From: Ignavibacteriaceae bacterium
GTDB taxonomy: Bacteria > Bacteroidota > Ignavibacteria > Ignavibacteriales > Ignavibacteriaceae
NCBI GenBank assembly: GCA_026193755.1
Contig: JAPHUI010000369.1
Location: forward strand, 1-7,286
Direction of reading: 5' to 3'
Length of the DNA stretch: 7,286 nucleotides
Positions 1-6,074 of this stretch are shown in pieces; positions within the stretch are counted from its first letter, which is position 1, and each line of letters begins with the position of its first letter. Both the position numbers and the translations under genes were made by a program. The notes beneath the pieces were generated by a model. The model was not told the DNA's origin. It saw nothing but the letters and a program-made list of their open reading frames with translations, and searched no databases.

Positions 1-516
1 CTATCCGGAGGAATGAAACAGAAACTTGCACTGGCTTGCAGCCTAATTCACAAACCAAAAATTATCTTTCTCGATGAACCAACGACAGGTGTTGATCCTG
101 TTTCGCGAAGAGATTTCTGGAAAATTTTATCTGATCTGCAAAAAGATGGTATAACAATTCTGATGACTACTCCCTACCTCGATGAAGCAGAAAGATGTAA
201 CCGAGTCGCACTGATGAACAAAGGCGAAATTATAGCTGTCGATACTCCGCAGAATATTAAGTCTTCAATTAATAAGCAGGTAATTGAAATAATTACTGAT
301 AATATTAAAAAGACATATTCATTGTTGAAAGAAAAGTTTGGAAGCGATGCTCAGATATTTGGAGACAGATTAAATTTAGTAACCGATGAGACTGAATCAG
401 TAATCGAAGACATAAAAGCAATACTTCAAAAAAATAATCTTTCATTGATAAGTTACCGCACAATTACCCCGTCACTCGAAAATGTTTTTATTCATCTTGT
501 AAAGAAAGCAAGTTAG
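1..516 (+). CDS. ABC transporter ATP-binding protein, 3' part (NBD1 of YbhF-like exporter)
   Basis: C-terminal 171 codons of an ABC ATPase. The reading frame is open to the window edge, so the Walker A and Q-loop lie outside. Visible motifs are the signature LSGGMKQ at codons 1-7, Walker B IIFLDEP near codons 21-27, the D-loop GVDP, and the switch region TTPYLDEAE, where the usual histidine is proline (codon CCC at 172-174). The C-terminal tail ends SLENVFIHLV, the same kind of ending as the ATPase at 2303. The motif set resembles the N-terminal half of E. coli YbhF, which as I recall also lacks the switch histidine. The protein would act at the inner membrane, hydrolysing ATP for an ABC-2 exporter. 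It is followed after 31 nt by the TolC-family gene, so probably lies in the same operon. Pairing with the second ATPase as a heterodimer is inferred. Confidence 0.93.
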   Translation, partial: LSGGMKQKLALACSLIHKPKIIFLDEPTTGVDPVSRRDFWKILSDLQKDGITILMTTPYLDEAERCNRVALMNKGEIIAVDTPQNIKSSINKQVIEIITDNIKKTYSLLKEKFGSDAQIFGDRLNLVTDETESVIEDIKAILQKNNLSLISYRTITPSLENVFIHLVKKAS

Positions 517-547
517 AAATGATTTTAATTAAATCCGGACAATTAAA

Positions 548-1852
548 ATGAAAAAAACTATAATTATTTCACTTTTATTATCGGCGATTCTTTATCCACA
601 AAATAAAAAACTGACTCTTGAGGAATGTCTGCAAACAGGATTACAAAATAGCAGAGAGTTAAAAATTTCAGAATCGGTTTTAAGAAGCTCCGATAAAAAA
701 GTAACCGAGTTTACTTCCCAAATGCTACCCAAACTTAGTCTGAGTGCTGGATATACATATATGAATTTAAACAATCCTTCTGAATTAGGAATCGGACCTG
801 CTCCTATAAAAATTATAAATCCGTTTTATACTTACGGAATGCAGCTTTCCATTCAGCAGCCAATCTTCACAGGATTTCAACTTTCGTCTTCCAGGAGTGC
901 TGCAAAGAACACTTATGAAGCTATCAGCTTTGAGCATCAAAAAAATATCAATAACAAAGCACTCGAGATATATTCGGCCTACTGGAATTTATTCAAAGCA
1001 AAAAAGCAGTATAAATTGATGAAAGAATATCTTGCTTCGCTCAATGATAATTTGAAACAGACGAAGGACTTTCTTGACAATGGATTAGCTACGATGAATG
1101 ATTATTTGAAGATTAAAGTGCAGGTATCAAATACGGAAGTTTCATTAATCGATGCAAAAAATAATTTTGAAATAGCAAGAGCGTCTCTAAATAAAGCGTT
1201 GGGAATTCCGCTGGACGAACCGACAGAAATTGAAACTAGCTTCACCGCGGTTCAGGATGAAATGCTAAACTACCAGGATTTGCTGAGTAGTGCTATGAAT
1301 AACAGAGAAGAATTAAAATCACTTGACTATAAAGTCAAAGCCGGTGAAGACAAAGTTACAGCCGCAAATTCCGGTTGGTGGCCAAAGATTTATGCATCCG
1401 GGAATTTTTTCCTCTACAACGCAAATGCAAAAACTTTTTCAATTGAGAACGAAAGATTGCAATTGTGGTTTGCCGGTTTATCACTTAGCTGGGATTTATG
1501 GAATTGGGGATATACTTCAGCTAAATCATCACAGGCAGAAGAAGAGGTTTTACAAAGTAAGGAATCTCTTGAGTTACTTAAAGATCAAATTGAACTCGAA
1601 GTTTATAATGCATTCCTGAAATTACATAGTGAAAAACAGAAAACAGACGTCGGGAAATTATCAATGGAATCAGCAGAGGAGAATCTTCGTCTAACAAAAG
1701 AAAAATATGACTATAATTTAGCTACAAGTAATGATCTGATTGATGCTGAAGTTGAATTACTCGATGCAAAAACAAAACTTGCATTTGCAAATGCAGAGTA
1801 TGAATTAGCAAAAGTGAAGTTGGAATTAGCAGTTGGAAACAAGATCTATTAA
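548..1852 (+). CDS. TolC-family outer-membrane efflux protein
   Basis: A 434-residue protein of usual TolC/OEP length. It starts with a short Sec-type signal (MKK followed by a hydrophobic stretch to about residue 16) and has no lipobox cysteine. Two tandem OEP repeats are visible, roughly residues 22-215 and 237-430, each with long amphipathic helices rich in A, E, K, L and S plus a strand pair. The first repeat includes QPIFTGFQL near residue 105; the second includes LSWDLWNWGY near residue 313. Members of this family trimerise into an outer-membrane beta-barrel with a periplasmic helical tunnel and give exporters their outer exit. No strong Shine-Dalgarno site precedes the ATG; the leader is A-rich, as is common in Bacteroidota relatives. 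The stop codon TAA (1850-1852) merges with the left arm of the downstream inverted repeat. Its place between two ATPase genes indicates it serves this exporter. Confidence 0.95.
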   Translation: MKKTIIISLLLSAILYPQNKKLTLEECLQTGLQNSRELKISESVLRSSDKKVTEFTSQMLPKLSLSAGYTYMNLNNPSELGIGPAPIKIINPFYTYGMQLSIQQPIFTGFQLSSSRSAAKNTYEAISFEHQKNINNKALEIYSAYWNLFKAKKQYKLMKEYLASLNDNLKQTKDFLDNGLATMNDYLKIKVQVSNTEVSLIDAKNNFEIARASLNKALGIPLDEPTEIETSFTAVQDEMLNYQDLLSSAMNNREELKSLDYKVKAGEDKVTAANSGWWPKIYASGNFFLYNANAKTFSIENERLQLWFAGLSLSWDLWNWGYTSAKSSQAEEEVLQSKESLELLKDQIELEVYNAFLKLHSEKQKTDVGKLSMESAEENLRLTKEKYDYNLATSNDLIDAEVELLDAKTKLAFANAEYELAKVKLELAVGNKIY

Positions 1853-1885
1853 GGAGTCAGGAGTAAGAAGTCAGAAGTAAGAATA
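1851..1885 (+). repeat. left arm: degenerate 7-nt tandem repeat
   Basis: Successive heptads read AAGGAGT, CAGGAGT, AAGAAGT, CAGAAGT and a decayed AAGAATA, giving consensus NAGRAGT. The tract is almost all purine on the plus strand and contains Shine-Dalgarno-like AGGAG cores. It begins inside the tolC stop codon, with TAA and AAGGAGT sharing bases 1851-1852. Confidence 0.8.
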
Positions 1886-1923
1886 CTTTAAGTTAATTGC
1901 TTTATAAAAACTATGAGGACAAA

Positions 1924-2283
1924 ATGAAATCGAAATCTTTCAAGGAATTAATAGTATGGCAAAAAGCACATCAATTTGTATTGTTAGTTTATAAAATGAC
2001 AAAGGCTTTTCCCAAAGAAGAATTATTCGGACTTACTTCACAATTCAGAAGAGCTGCTGTTTCCATACCAGCAAATATCGCTGAAGGTTTTAGAAAAAAA
2101 GGCTCACTCGATAAAGTTAGATTTTTCAATATTGCAGAAGGATCATTAGAAGAATGTAAATATTATCTGATACTTTCAAATGATCTTAATTACTCAAAAC
2201 CTAAAAAAGAATTTGAACTGGCAGAGGAAATTGGAAAACTTTTAAATTCTTATTCCAAAAAAATTCTGTCTCCTGACTCCTAA
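1924..2283 (+). CDS. four-helix bundle protein (23S rRNA intervening-sequence protein family)
   Basis: A 119-residue protein, the usual length for the 23S rRNA IVP / four-helix-bundle family (PF05635, TIGR02436). Family hallmarks are plain: SFKELIVWQKAH near the start, the middle block FGLTSQFRRAAVSIPANIAEGF near residues 37-58 (quoted here only as a landmark), and the following helix with FFNIAEGSLEECKYYL. ATG at 1924 is chosen over a TTG at 1897 because GAGG (1915-1918) lies at suitable distance and the family normally begins just before the SF(K/R)EL block. Relatives form oligomeric helical bundles; the family also includes the Avd accessory proteins of diversity-generating retroelements, which bind RNA. 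The function of stand-alone members is not established. The last four residues, SPDS, and the stop are encoded by the right repeat arm. It shares a strand with the efflux genes but has no obvious role in transport. Confidence 0.92.
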   Translation: MKSKSFKELIVWQKAHQFVLLVYKMTKAFPKEELFGLTSQFRRAAVSIPANIAEGFRKKGSLDKVRFFNIAEGSLEECKYYLILSNDLNYSKPKKEFELAEEIGKLLNSYSKKILSPDS

Positions 2284-2297
2284 CTTCTTACTCCTTA
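2269..2297 (+). repeat. right arm: inverted 7-nt tandem repeat
   Basis: Heptads on the plus strand read TCTCCTG, ACTCCTA, ACTTCTT and ACTCCTT, the complement of the left arm's NAGRAGT units. The 12-bp stretch 2270-2281 is an exact reverse complement of 1852-1863. The arm codes for the final residues and stop of the four-helix protein and ends six bases before the ATG of the downstream ATPase. Its CTCCTTA end resembles the anti-Shine-Dalgarno of 16S rRNA. Confidence 0.8.
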
Positions 2298-2302
2298 TAA
2301 AA

Positions 2303-3241
2303 ATGAACAGTATCGAAGTAAATAACCTGACCAAAACTTTCGGAAAATTCACCGCCGTGGACAACATTTCTTTCAACGTAAAGAAGGGAGAAATATTTGG
2401 TTTCCTAGGTGCGAATGGTGCAGGAAAAACAACAACAATTAGAATGCTCTGCGGAATTTTAACACCAACTTCCGGAGACGCGATGGTTGGCGGTTACAGC
2501 ATAATGAAAGAATCAAGTAAAGTAAAAACCAGAATCGGTTATATGTCACAAAGATTTTCTCTTTATAACGATCTTACTGTTGAAGAAAATATTAATTTCT
2601 TTAGTGGTGTTTATAATTTGCCGGAAGATAAACTAAAGGAAAGAAAAAAATGGGTTCTTTCAATTGCTAATCTTGAAGGTAAAGAAAAACTTTTAACAGG
2701 CTCCCTTCCAGGAGGTATTAAACAACGACTTGCTTTAGGAACGGCAGTCATCCATCAGCCGGAAATTGTTTTTCTGGATGAACCAACAAGTGGAGTTGAT
2801 CCAATTTCCAGACGAAACTTTTGGGAATTAATTAATTATTTGTCAAATGAGGGTGTAACTGTACTAGTCACCACTCATTATTTAGAAGAAGCAGAGTTTT
2901 GCAACAACATAATAATGATCGATCAGGGAAAAATTATAGCTGAAGGAAATTCAAAAGAATTAAAATCTGCTCATATAAAAAACAAAATGTACAAACTTGA
3001 ATCTAATAATCCTGTTGAAGTAATGGAACAATTAAAGAAGGCTGATTTTGTTGATGAGGTTTCCATTTTCGGAAATAACCTTCATCTTAGTGTTAATGAA
3101 AAATTGAAAGAGAAAAATCAAATAACCTCTTTCATCAATCAACAGGTTGATTACAAAGTAAATTCAATCGATGAAATAACACCAACGTTGGAAGATGTTT
3201 TCATTCATCTTTTAGAAAAGGGTAAGAAAAAAGTTGTTTAA
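2303..3241 (+). CDS. ABC transporter ATP-binding protein (NBD2 of YbhF-like exporter)
   Basis: Complete 312-residue ABC ATPase. Motifs in order: Walker A GANGAGKTT at residues 36-44, Q-loop Q83 in GYMSQRFSLY, a signature that reads LPGGIKQ (135-141) in place of LSGGQ, Walker B IVFLDEP (155-161), D-loop GVDP, and switch histidine H192 in TTHYLEEAE. A C-terminal tail of about 90 residues ends TLEDVFIHL. The closest remembered pattern is the C-terminal half of E. coli YbhF, including a block similar to NINFFSGVYNL (residues 96-106). It would bind and hydrolyse ATP at the cytoplasmic face of the two permeases encoded next. No purine-rich Shine-Dalgarno precedes the ATG: the upstream bases are the pyrimidine-rich right repeat arm. 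Coupling to the four-helix gene, which stops 19 nt earlier, or leaderless-like A/T-rich initiation is possible. The stop overlaps the next start by 8 nt. Confidence 0.96.
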   Translation: MNSIEVNNLTKTFGKFTAVDNISFNVKKGEIFGFLGANGAGKTTTIRMLCGILTPTSGDAMVGGYSIMKESSKVKTRIGYMSQRFSLYNDLTVEENINFFSGVYNLPEDKLKERKKWVLSIANLEGKEKLLTGSLPGGIKQRLALGTAVIHQPEIVFLDEPTSGVDPISRRNFWELINYLSNEGVTVLVTTHYLEEAEFCNNIIMIDQGKIIAEGNSKELKSAHIKNKMYKLESNNPVEVMEQLKKADFVDEVSIFGNNLHLSVNEKLKEKNQITSFINQQVDYKVNSIDEITPTLEDVFIHLLEKGKKKVV

Positions 3242-4367
3242 AAGGACAATCGCAATAGTAAAGAAAGAAGTAAGACAACTTAGACGAGATGTTAGACTTT
3301 TAGCTGTTATTTTCTTTTTTCCCGTTATGCTTCTTATAATGTTCGGTTATGCAGTAAACTTTGATGTGAAGAACATTAAGGTCGCTATTTACGACCAGGA
3401 CAAATCTGAGTTGAGCAGAGATTTTATCAATTCACTTAATAGTTCTGAATACTTTAATATCATTGGTTTCATAAACAACTACGGAGATGTAAACAAATAT
3501 CTCGACCAAAAGGTTGCATTGTGCGTTGTTGTTATTCCCCAGGATTTCTCGAAAAAGATAAATTCAAATCAAGAAACATCAATTCAATATTTAATTGATG
3601 GAGTAGATGCAAATACAGGTTCAATAGTCCAGAATTATATGTTTGCTGCCACAGGTCAATTCAACCAAAAGGTAAATTCAAAAATTTTAGCAAAGAATGG
3701 ATTGAAAGAATTCACTCCCCTTTCGATTGAAACACAATTCTGGTTTAACCCTGATTTAAAGACAACCCGCTTTTTGATTCCCGGATTAATTGCAATGATA
3801 TTAATTATTACTGCTGTAATAACTGTTGCACTTTCATTTGTCCGTGAAAAAGAAAAAGGAACTATGGAACAGTTAAATGTTTCATCACTTAAAACTATTG
3901 AGCTGATTATTGGAAAGACATTTCCGTTTGTTGTTATTGCTTTGATGAATGCAGGACTGATTCTTCTTGCCGGTTACATTTTCTTTGGCGTTGTAGTGAA
4001 AGGAAGTTACTTACTTCTTTTATTTACTACTTTGATTTTCCTGACAGCATCAACATCACTTGGAATTTTTATTTCCGTCGTTTCCGATTCACAGCAAGTT
4101 GCATTTACGGCCGCAACTTTTGTATCGCTTTTGCCGTCCTTAATTCTTTCCGGATTCGTTTTCCCAATTGACAGTATGCCCTGGATAATTCAGTTAATTA
4201 CAAACATTACTCCGGCAAAATTTTTTATTAATATTCTTCGTGCAATTATTTTAAGAGGAGTTGGGATATCTGCATTCTGGGATCAGATAATTTATCTTCT
4301 CATCTTTATAGCAATCTTTGTTGTGCTAGCTTCTGTAATCGGAAAAAGGAAAGCTGAGTCGGTATGA
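3234..4367 (+). CDS. ABC-2 type transporter permease (YbhS/YbhR-like), first of pair
   Basis: A 377-residue inner-membrane permease with the classic ABC-2 exporter layout. It has one N-terminal helix (about residues 22-42), a large extracytoplasmic domain to about residue 178, then five helices (about 180-203, 228-252, 258-282, 289-311, 349-370). Family landmarks are the cytoplasmic loop EKEKGTMEQL (205-214) between helices 2 and 3 and SGFVFPIDSMP (306-316). The start is TTG at 3234, overlapping the ATPase stop by 8 nt. No better in-frame start exists because the N-terminal KKE-RQ-RRD segment before helix 1 is conserved with the second permease, and GGTAAG (3221-3226) upstream can act as a ribosome site. 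It probably pairs with the next gene's product as a heterodimeric channel. The transported compound cannot be told from sequence. Confidence 0.95.
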   Translation: MFKRTIAIVKKEVRQLRRDVRLLAVIFFFPVMLLIMFGYAVNFDVKNIKVAIYDQDKSELSRDFINSLNSSEYFNIIGFINNYGDVNKYLDQKVALCVVVIPQDFSKKINSNQETSIQYLIDGVDANTGSIVQNYMFAATGQFNQKVNSKILAKNGLKEFTPLSIETQFWFNPDLKTTRFLIPGLIAMILIITAVITVALSFVREKEKGTMEQLNVSSLKTIELIIGKTFPFVVIALMNAGLILLAGYIFFGVVVKGSYLLLLFTTLIFLTASTSLGIFISVVSDSQQVAFTAATFVSLLPSLILSGFVFPIDSMPWIIQLITNITPAKFFINILRAIILRGVGISAFWDQIIYLLIFIAIFVVLASVIGKRKAESV

Positions 4368-5494
4368 AATCAATTTTAGAATTTATAAAGAAAGAATTTC
4401 TTCAGTTTAAAAGAGATCCGAAGATGTTTGCTTTGATTCTTATTGCACCGGTTGTTCAGCTAACATTTTTAGGATTCGCAGCAAACCTTGATGTTAAGCT
4501 TGTTAGAACAATCATTTACGATCAGGATAAAAGTGTAACGAGCAGAGATTTTATAGAAAGGTTTACAAGCTCTGGATATTTTCAAATAGAAAAATACGTG
4601 AGCAGTTATGATGAAATTACTGAAGAGATCGATAAAGGTAACGCTATACTTGCGTTAGTTATCTCAAACGATTTTGAAAAAAACATACAAAGCAGACGAA
4701 CTGCTTCGGTGCAGGCACTCTTTAATGGTTCGGATGGAAACACTGCCGGAATAGTAGCCGGATATTCTCAGAACATTGTGACAACTTATTCACAAAATAT
4801 TGTTTTGAATTTTTTGAATAAGTCGGGACAAAAACTTTCTTCGGTTCCGGTAATTTCACCAGAAATAAGAGTTTGGTACAATCCCGAATTGAAAACCAGG
4901 AATTTTATGGTTCCGGGAATTGTTGGTTTGCTTTTAAGTCTAATCACATTAATTCTCACCTCATTAGCCGTAGTTAAAGAAAAAGAAATCGGGACGATGG
5001 AACAATTAATTGTAACTCCGTTAAAACCGTATCAAATAATTATTGGAAAGCTTGTTCCATTTGTTGTGCTTTCATTTGCTGCAGTTATAATTATTCTTGC
5101 TTCAATGTGGTTTATTTTCGGAATACCAGTTAAAGGCGAACTCTGGTTTCTTTTTCTTTCATCATTTCTTTACATTCTTTCAACTCTCGGTTTAGGTTTG
5201 TTCGTCTCGACAATCTCCAAAACTCAGCAGCAGGCGATGATGATTTCAATCTTCGCTGTAATGATGCCAATGATTTTTCTTTCCGGTTTTGCATTTCCAA
5301 TTGAAAATATGCCGCAATCAATTCAGTACATCAGCTACATTGTTCCTCTAAAATATTTTAATGACATCATTCGAGGTGTAATCTTAAAAGGATTGGGTTT
5401 CTCAGATTTGTGGTTTAATGCTGTTCTTCTTTTACTGATGGGCATTACAATTTTGTTTTTAAGCTCTCTGAGATTTAAGAGCAGGTTGGAGTGA
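4364..5494 (+). CDS. ABC-2 type transporter permease (YbhS/YbhR-like), second of pair
   Basis: A 376-residue paralogue of the preceding permease with the same six-helix plan: helix 1 at about 21-41, extracytoplasmic domain to about 178, and helices at about 181-204, 229-252, 258-283, 290-312 and 348-368. Shared landmarks are IYDQDKS near residue 51, a WYNPELKTRNFMVPG block before helix 2, the EKEIGTMEQL loop (206-215) and SGFAFPIENMP (307-317). The ATG overlaps the previous stop as ATGA (4364-4367), a standard coupling arrangement, so the two permeases are likely made in equal amounts. It is the last gene of the efflux operon: only 10 nt separate its TGA from the end of a convergent gene. Substrate is unknown; drug or lipid-like compounds are typical of the family. 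Confidence 0.96.
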   Translation: MKSILEFIKKEFLQFKRDPKMFALILIAPVVQLTFLGFAANLDVKLVRTIIYDQDKSVTSRDFIERFTSSGYFQIEKYVSSYDEITEEIDKGNAILALVISNDFEKNIQSRRTASVQALFNGSDGNTAGIVAGYSQNIVTTYSQNIVLNFLNKSGQKLSSVPVISPEIRVWYNPELKTRNFMVPGIVGLLLSLITLILTSLAVVKEKEIGTMEQLIVTPLKPYQIIIGKLVPFVVLSFAAVIIILASMWFIFGIPVKGELWFLFLSSFLYILSTLGLGLFVSTISKTQQQAMMISIFAVMMPMIFLSGFAFPIENMPQSIQYISYIVPLKYFNDIIRGVILKGLGFSDLWFNAVLLLLMGITILFLSSLRFKSRLE

Positions 5495-5503
5495 TAAATC
5501 ACT
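5490..5503. terminator. possible weak bidirectional terminator between convergent genes
   Basis: AGTGAT-AA-ATCACT is a perfect 6-bp inverted repeat. It spans the last bases of the permease gene and the gap to the convergent gene. The plus-strand continuation is T-rich but interrupted, and the stem is AT-heavy with a tight loop, so any termination here would be inefficient. It is the only candidate in the 10-nt gap. Confidence 0.3.
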
Positions 5504-5504
5504 A

Positions 5505-5840
5505 TTATTCTTTTATTGATTCTGTTACATCTGGCGTTTGAGAAATAATAAACTTATCCTCTGATTTATTTGAACTTTCTTTCACACTATCAGAGAAACA
5601 AGCGCTTAATAGCTGTAATAAAAAACCACCACCAATAAATACTAATCCGATTTTAGAATATAAATCGTATTTGTCCCGCATTTCCAAAATTTCTCTATGG
5701 ATATTATCATCAGTAATAATGTCGTATGGAAAAAAGCTCGGTTGAGGAGGACCATAAAAAAAGATTATAACAACACCGAACATTCCAAACATTAAACCAA
5801 TAATATTCAATATTCTTTTTTTTGAATTTAAGATTATCAT
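5505..5840 (-). CDS. hypothetical two-helix membrane protein
   Basis: A 111-residue protein that I do not recognise. Visible structure: a basic N-terminus (KKR at residues 7-9), a hydrophobic helix at about residues 10-30, a polar and proline-rich segment with PPQPSFFPYD followed by a charged stretch (about 31-60), a second hydrophobic helix at about 62-81 with a GGG in the middle, and a polar Ser/Glu/Lys-rich tail of about 28 residues. This predicts a small membrane protein with the middle segment on one side and both ends on the other; the basic N-terminus suggests the ends are cytoplasmic. The start is well supported: GGAGGT (plus-strand 5850-5855) lies 9 nt before the ATG. It is convergent to the efflux operon and has its own likely promoter. 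Being a real gene rests on the ribosome site and the coherent topology, not on homology. Confidence 0.7.
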   Translation of the reverse strand: MIILNSKKRILNIIGLMFGMFGVVIIFFYGPPQPSFFPYDIITDDNIHREILEMRDKYDLYSKIGLVFIGGGFLLQLLSACFSDSVKESSNKSEDKFIISQTPDVTESIKE

Positions 5841-5876
5841 TTTAGACGTACCTCCGTTGATTTACGTTTTTCGTAA

Positions 5877-5906
5877 TTGATATTAATTAATATACTAAAG
5901 TGTCAA
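5877..5906 (-). promoter_or_regulatory. candidate promoter of the two-helix membrane protein gene
   Basis: The minus strand carries a perfect -35 hexamer TTGACA (plus-strand 5901-5906). Possible -10 hexamers are TAATAT with a 15-nt spacer (5880-5885) or TATCAA with an 18-nt spacer (5877-5882); neither is ideal. The strong ribosome site follows about 25 nt further on. If the host uses the Bacteroidota-type sigma factor, the -35 match could be chance in AT-rich DNA. Confidence 0.4.
5880..5893. repeat. 14-nt AT-only palindrome over the putative -10 region
   Basis: ATATTAATTAATAT is perfectly self-complementary. It covers the possible -10 element of the gene at 5505-5840, where a repressor site would be effective, but AT-only palindromes arise easily in such DNA. 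Confidence 0.35.
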
Positions 5907-5950
5907 TTTAAATCTCAAAATATTCATTAGTTATAAAAAAAACTTTTTAA

Positions 5951-5974
5951 TAAAAAAACCGCTACAAAGAGCGG
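5951..5974 (-). terminator. rho-independent terminator for minus-strand transcripts
   Basis: Read on the minus strand, stem CCGCT, loop CTTTGT, stem AGCGG is followed directly by seven T residues and an A. The stem is GC-rich in a very AT-rich surround and the U-tract is clean, so this is a convincing intrinsic terminator for the oxidoreductase/small-protein transcript coming from the right. On the plus strand the same hairpin is followed by CTTTCTT, so it may also stop read-through from the efflux operon, but less strongly. Confidence 0.75.
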
Positions 5975-6074
5975 CTTTCTTAAAAATTTTTTTATTTCTT
6001 ATTGCTGAATTCTCAGCATAACACTATTTCCATTTATCATTGCAGAATTCATTATTCTATTCTCTTGTTCGATT

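Larger units (their letters stand above)
1850..2297 (+). mobile_element. putative IVS-like element: four-helix-bundle gene between heptad inverted arms
   Basis: A 448-nt unit lies between tolC and the second ATPase and consists of one small gene bracketed by complementary arms. The arms share a perfect 12-bp inverted repeat (1852-1863 and 2270-2281) and can also pair in an outer register in which 1850-1857 matches 2290-2297 exactly and much of the next three heptads pairs with mismatches and G-U wobble. The layout (stem arms enclosing a four-helix-bundle ORF) copies that of intervening sequences known from 23S rRNA, where the stem is cut by RNase III. Here it sits in an mRNA context. No transposase, integrase or obvious target-site duplication is visible, so calling it mobile is inference from architecture. 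Confidence 0.55.

Noticed and set aside
521..535. Small GATTT/AAATC inverted repeat between NBD1 and tolC
   Set aside because: Five AT-rich base pairs with no T-run; too weak for a terminator and within chance expectation.
1323..1619. 98-codon plus-strand ORF within tolC
   Set aside because: Out-of-frame shadow of the well-supported TolC-family gene; composition is not protein-like.
1851..1885. CRISPR-like or VNTR interpretation of the heptad tract
   Set aside because: Units are 7 nt, directly adjacent without spacers, and complementary to a second tract, so a stem-forming arm fits better than a CRISPR array.
1903..1908. TATAAA as an internal -10 element for the four-helix gene
   Set aside because: No acceptable -35 at 16-18 nt spacing; the hexamer is common in this AT-rich DNA.
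1924..2283. Diversity-generating retroelement (the four-helix protein as an Avd accessory)
   Set aside because: No reverse transcriptase, template repeat or variable repeat is seen in the window; heptad arms and position fit the IVP-type gene instead.
5130..5321. 63-codon minus-strand ORF inside the second permease
   Set aside because: Antisense to conserved transmembrane coding sequence; no ribosome site or recognisable product.
5999..6052. Minus-strand 17-codon ORF (ATG to TAA) between the 82-residue gene and the terminator
   Set aside because: Open only as a short frame, ribosome site weak, and open stretches of this length are expected by chance. It could be a remnant but nothing supports that.
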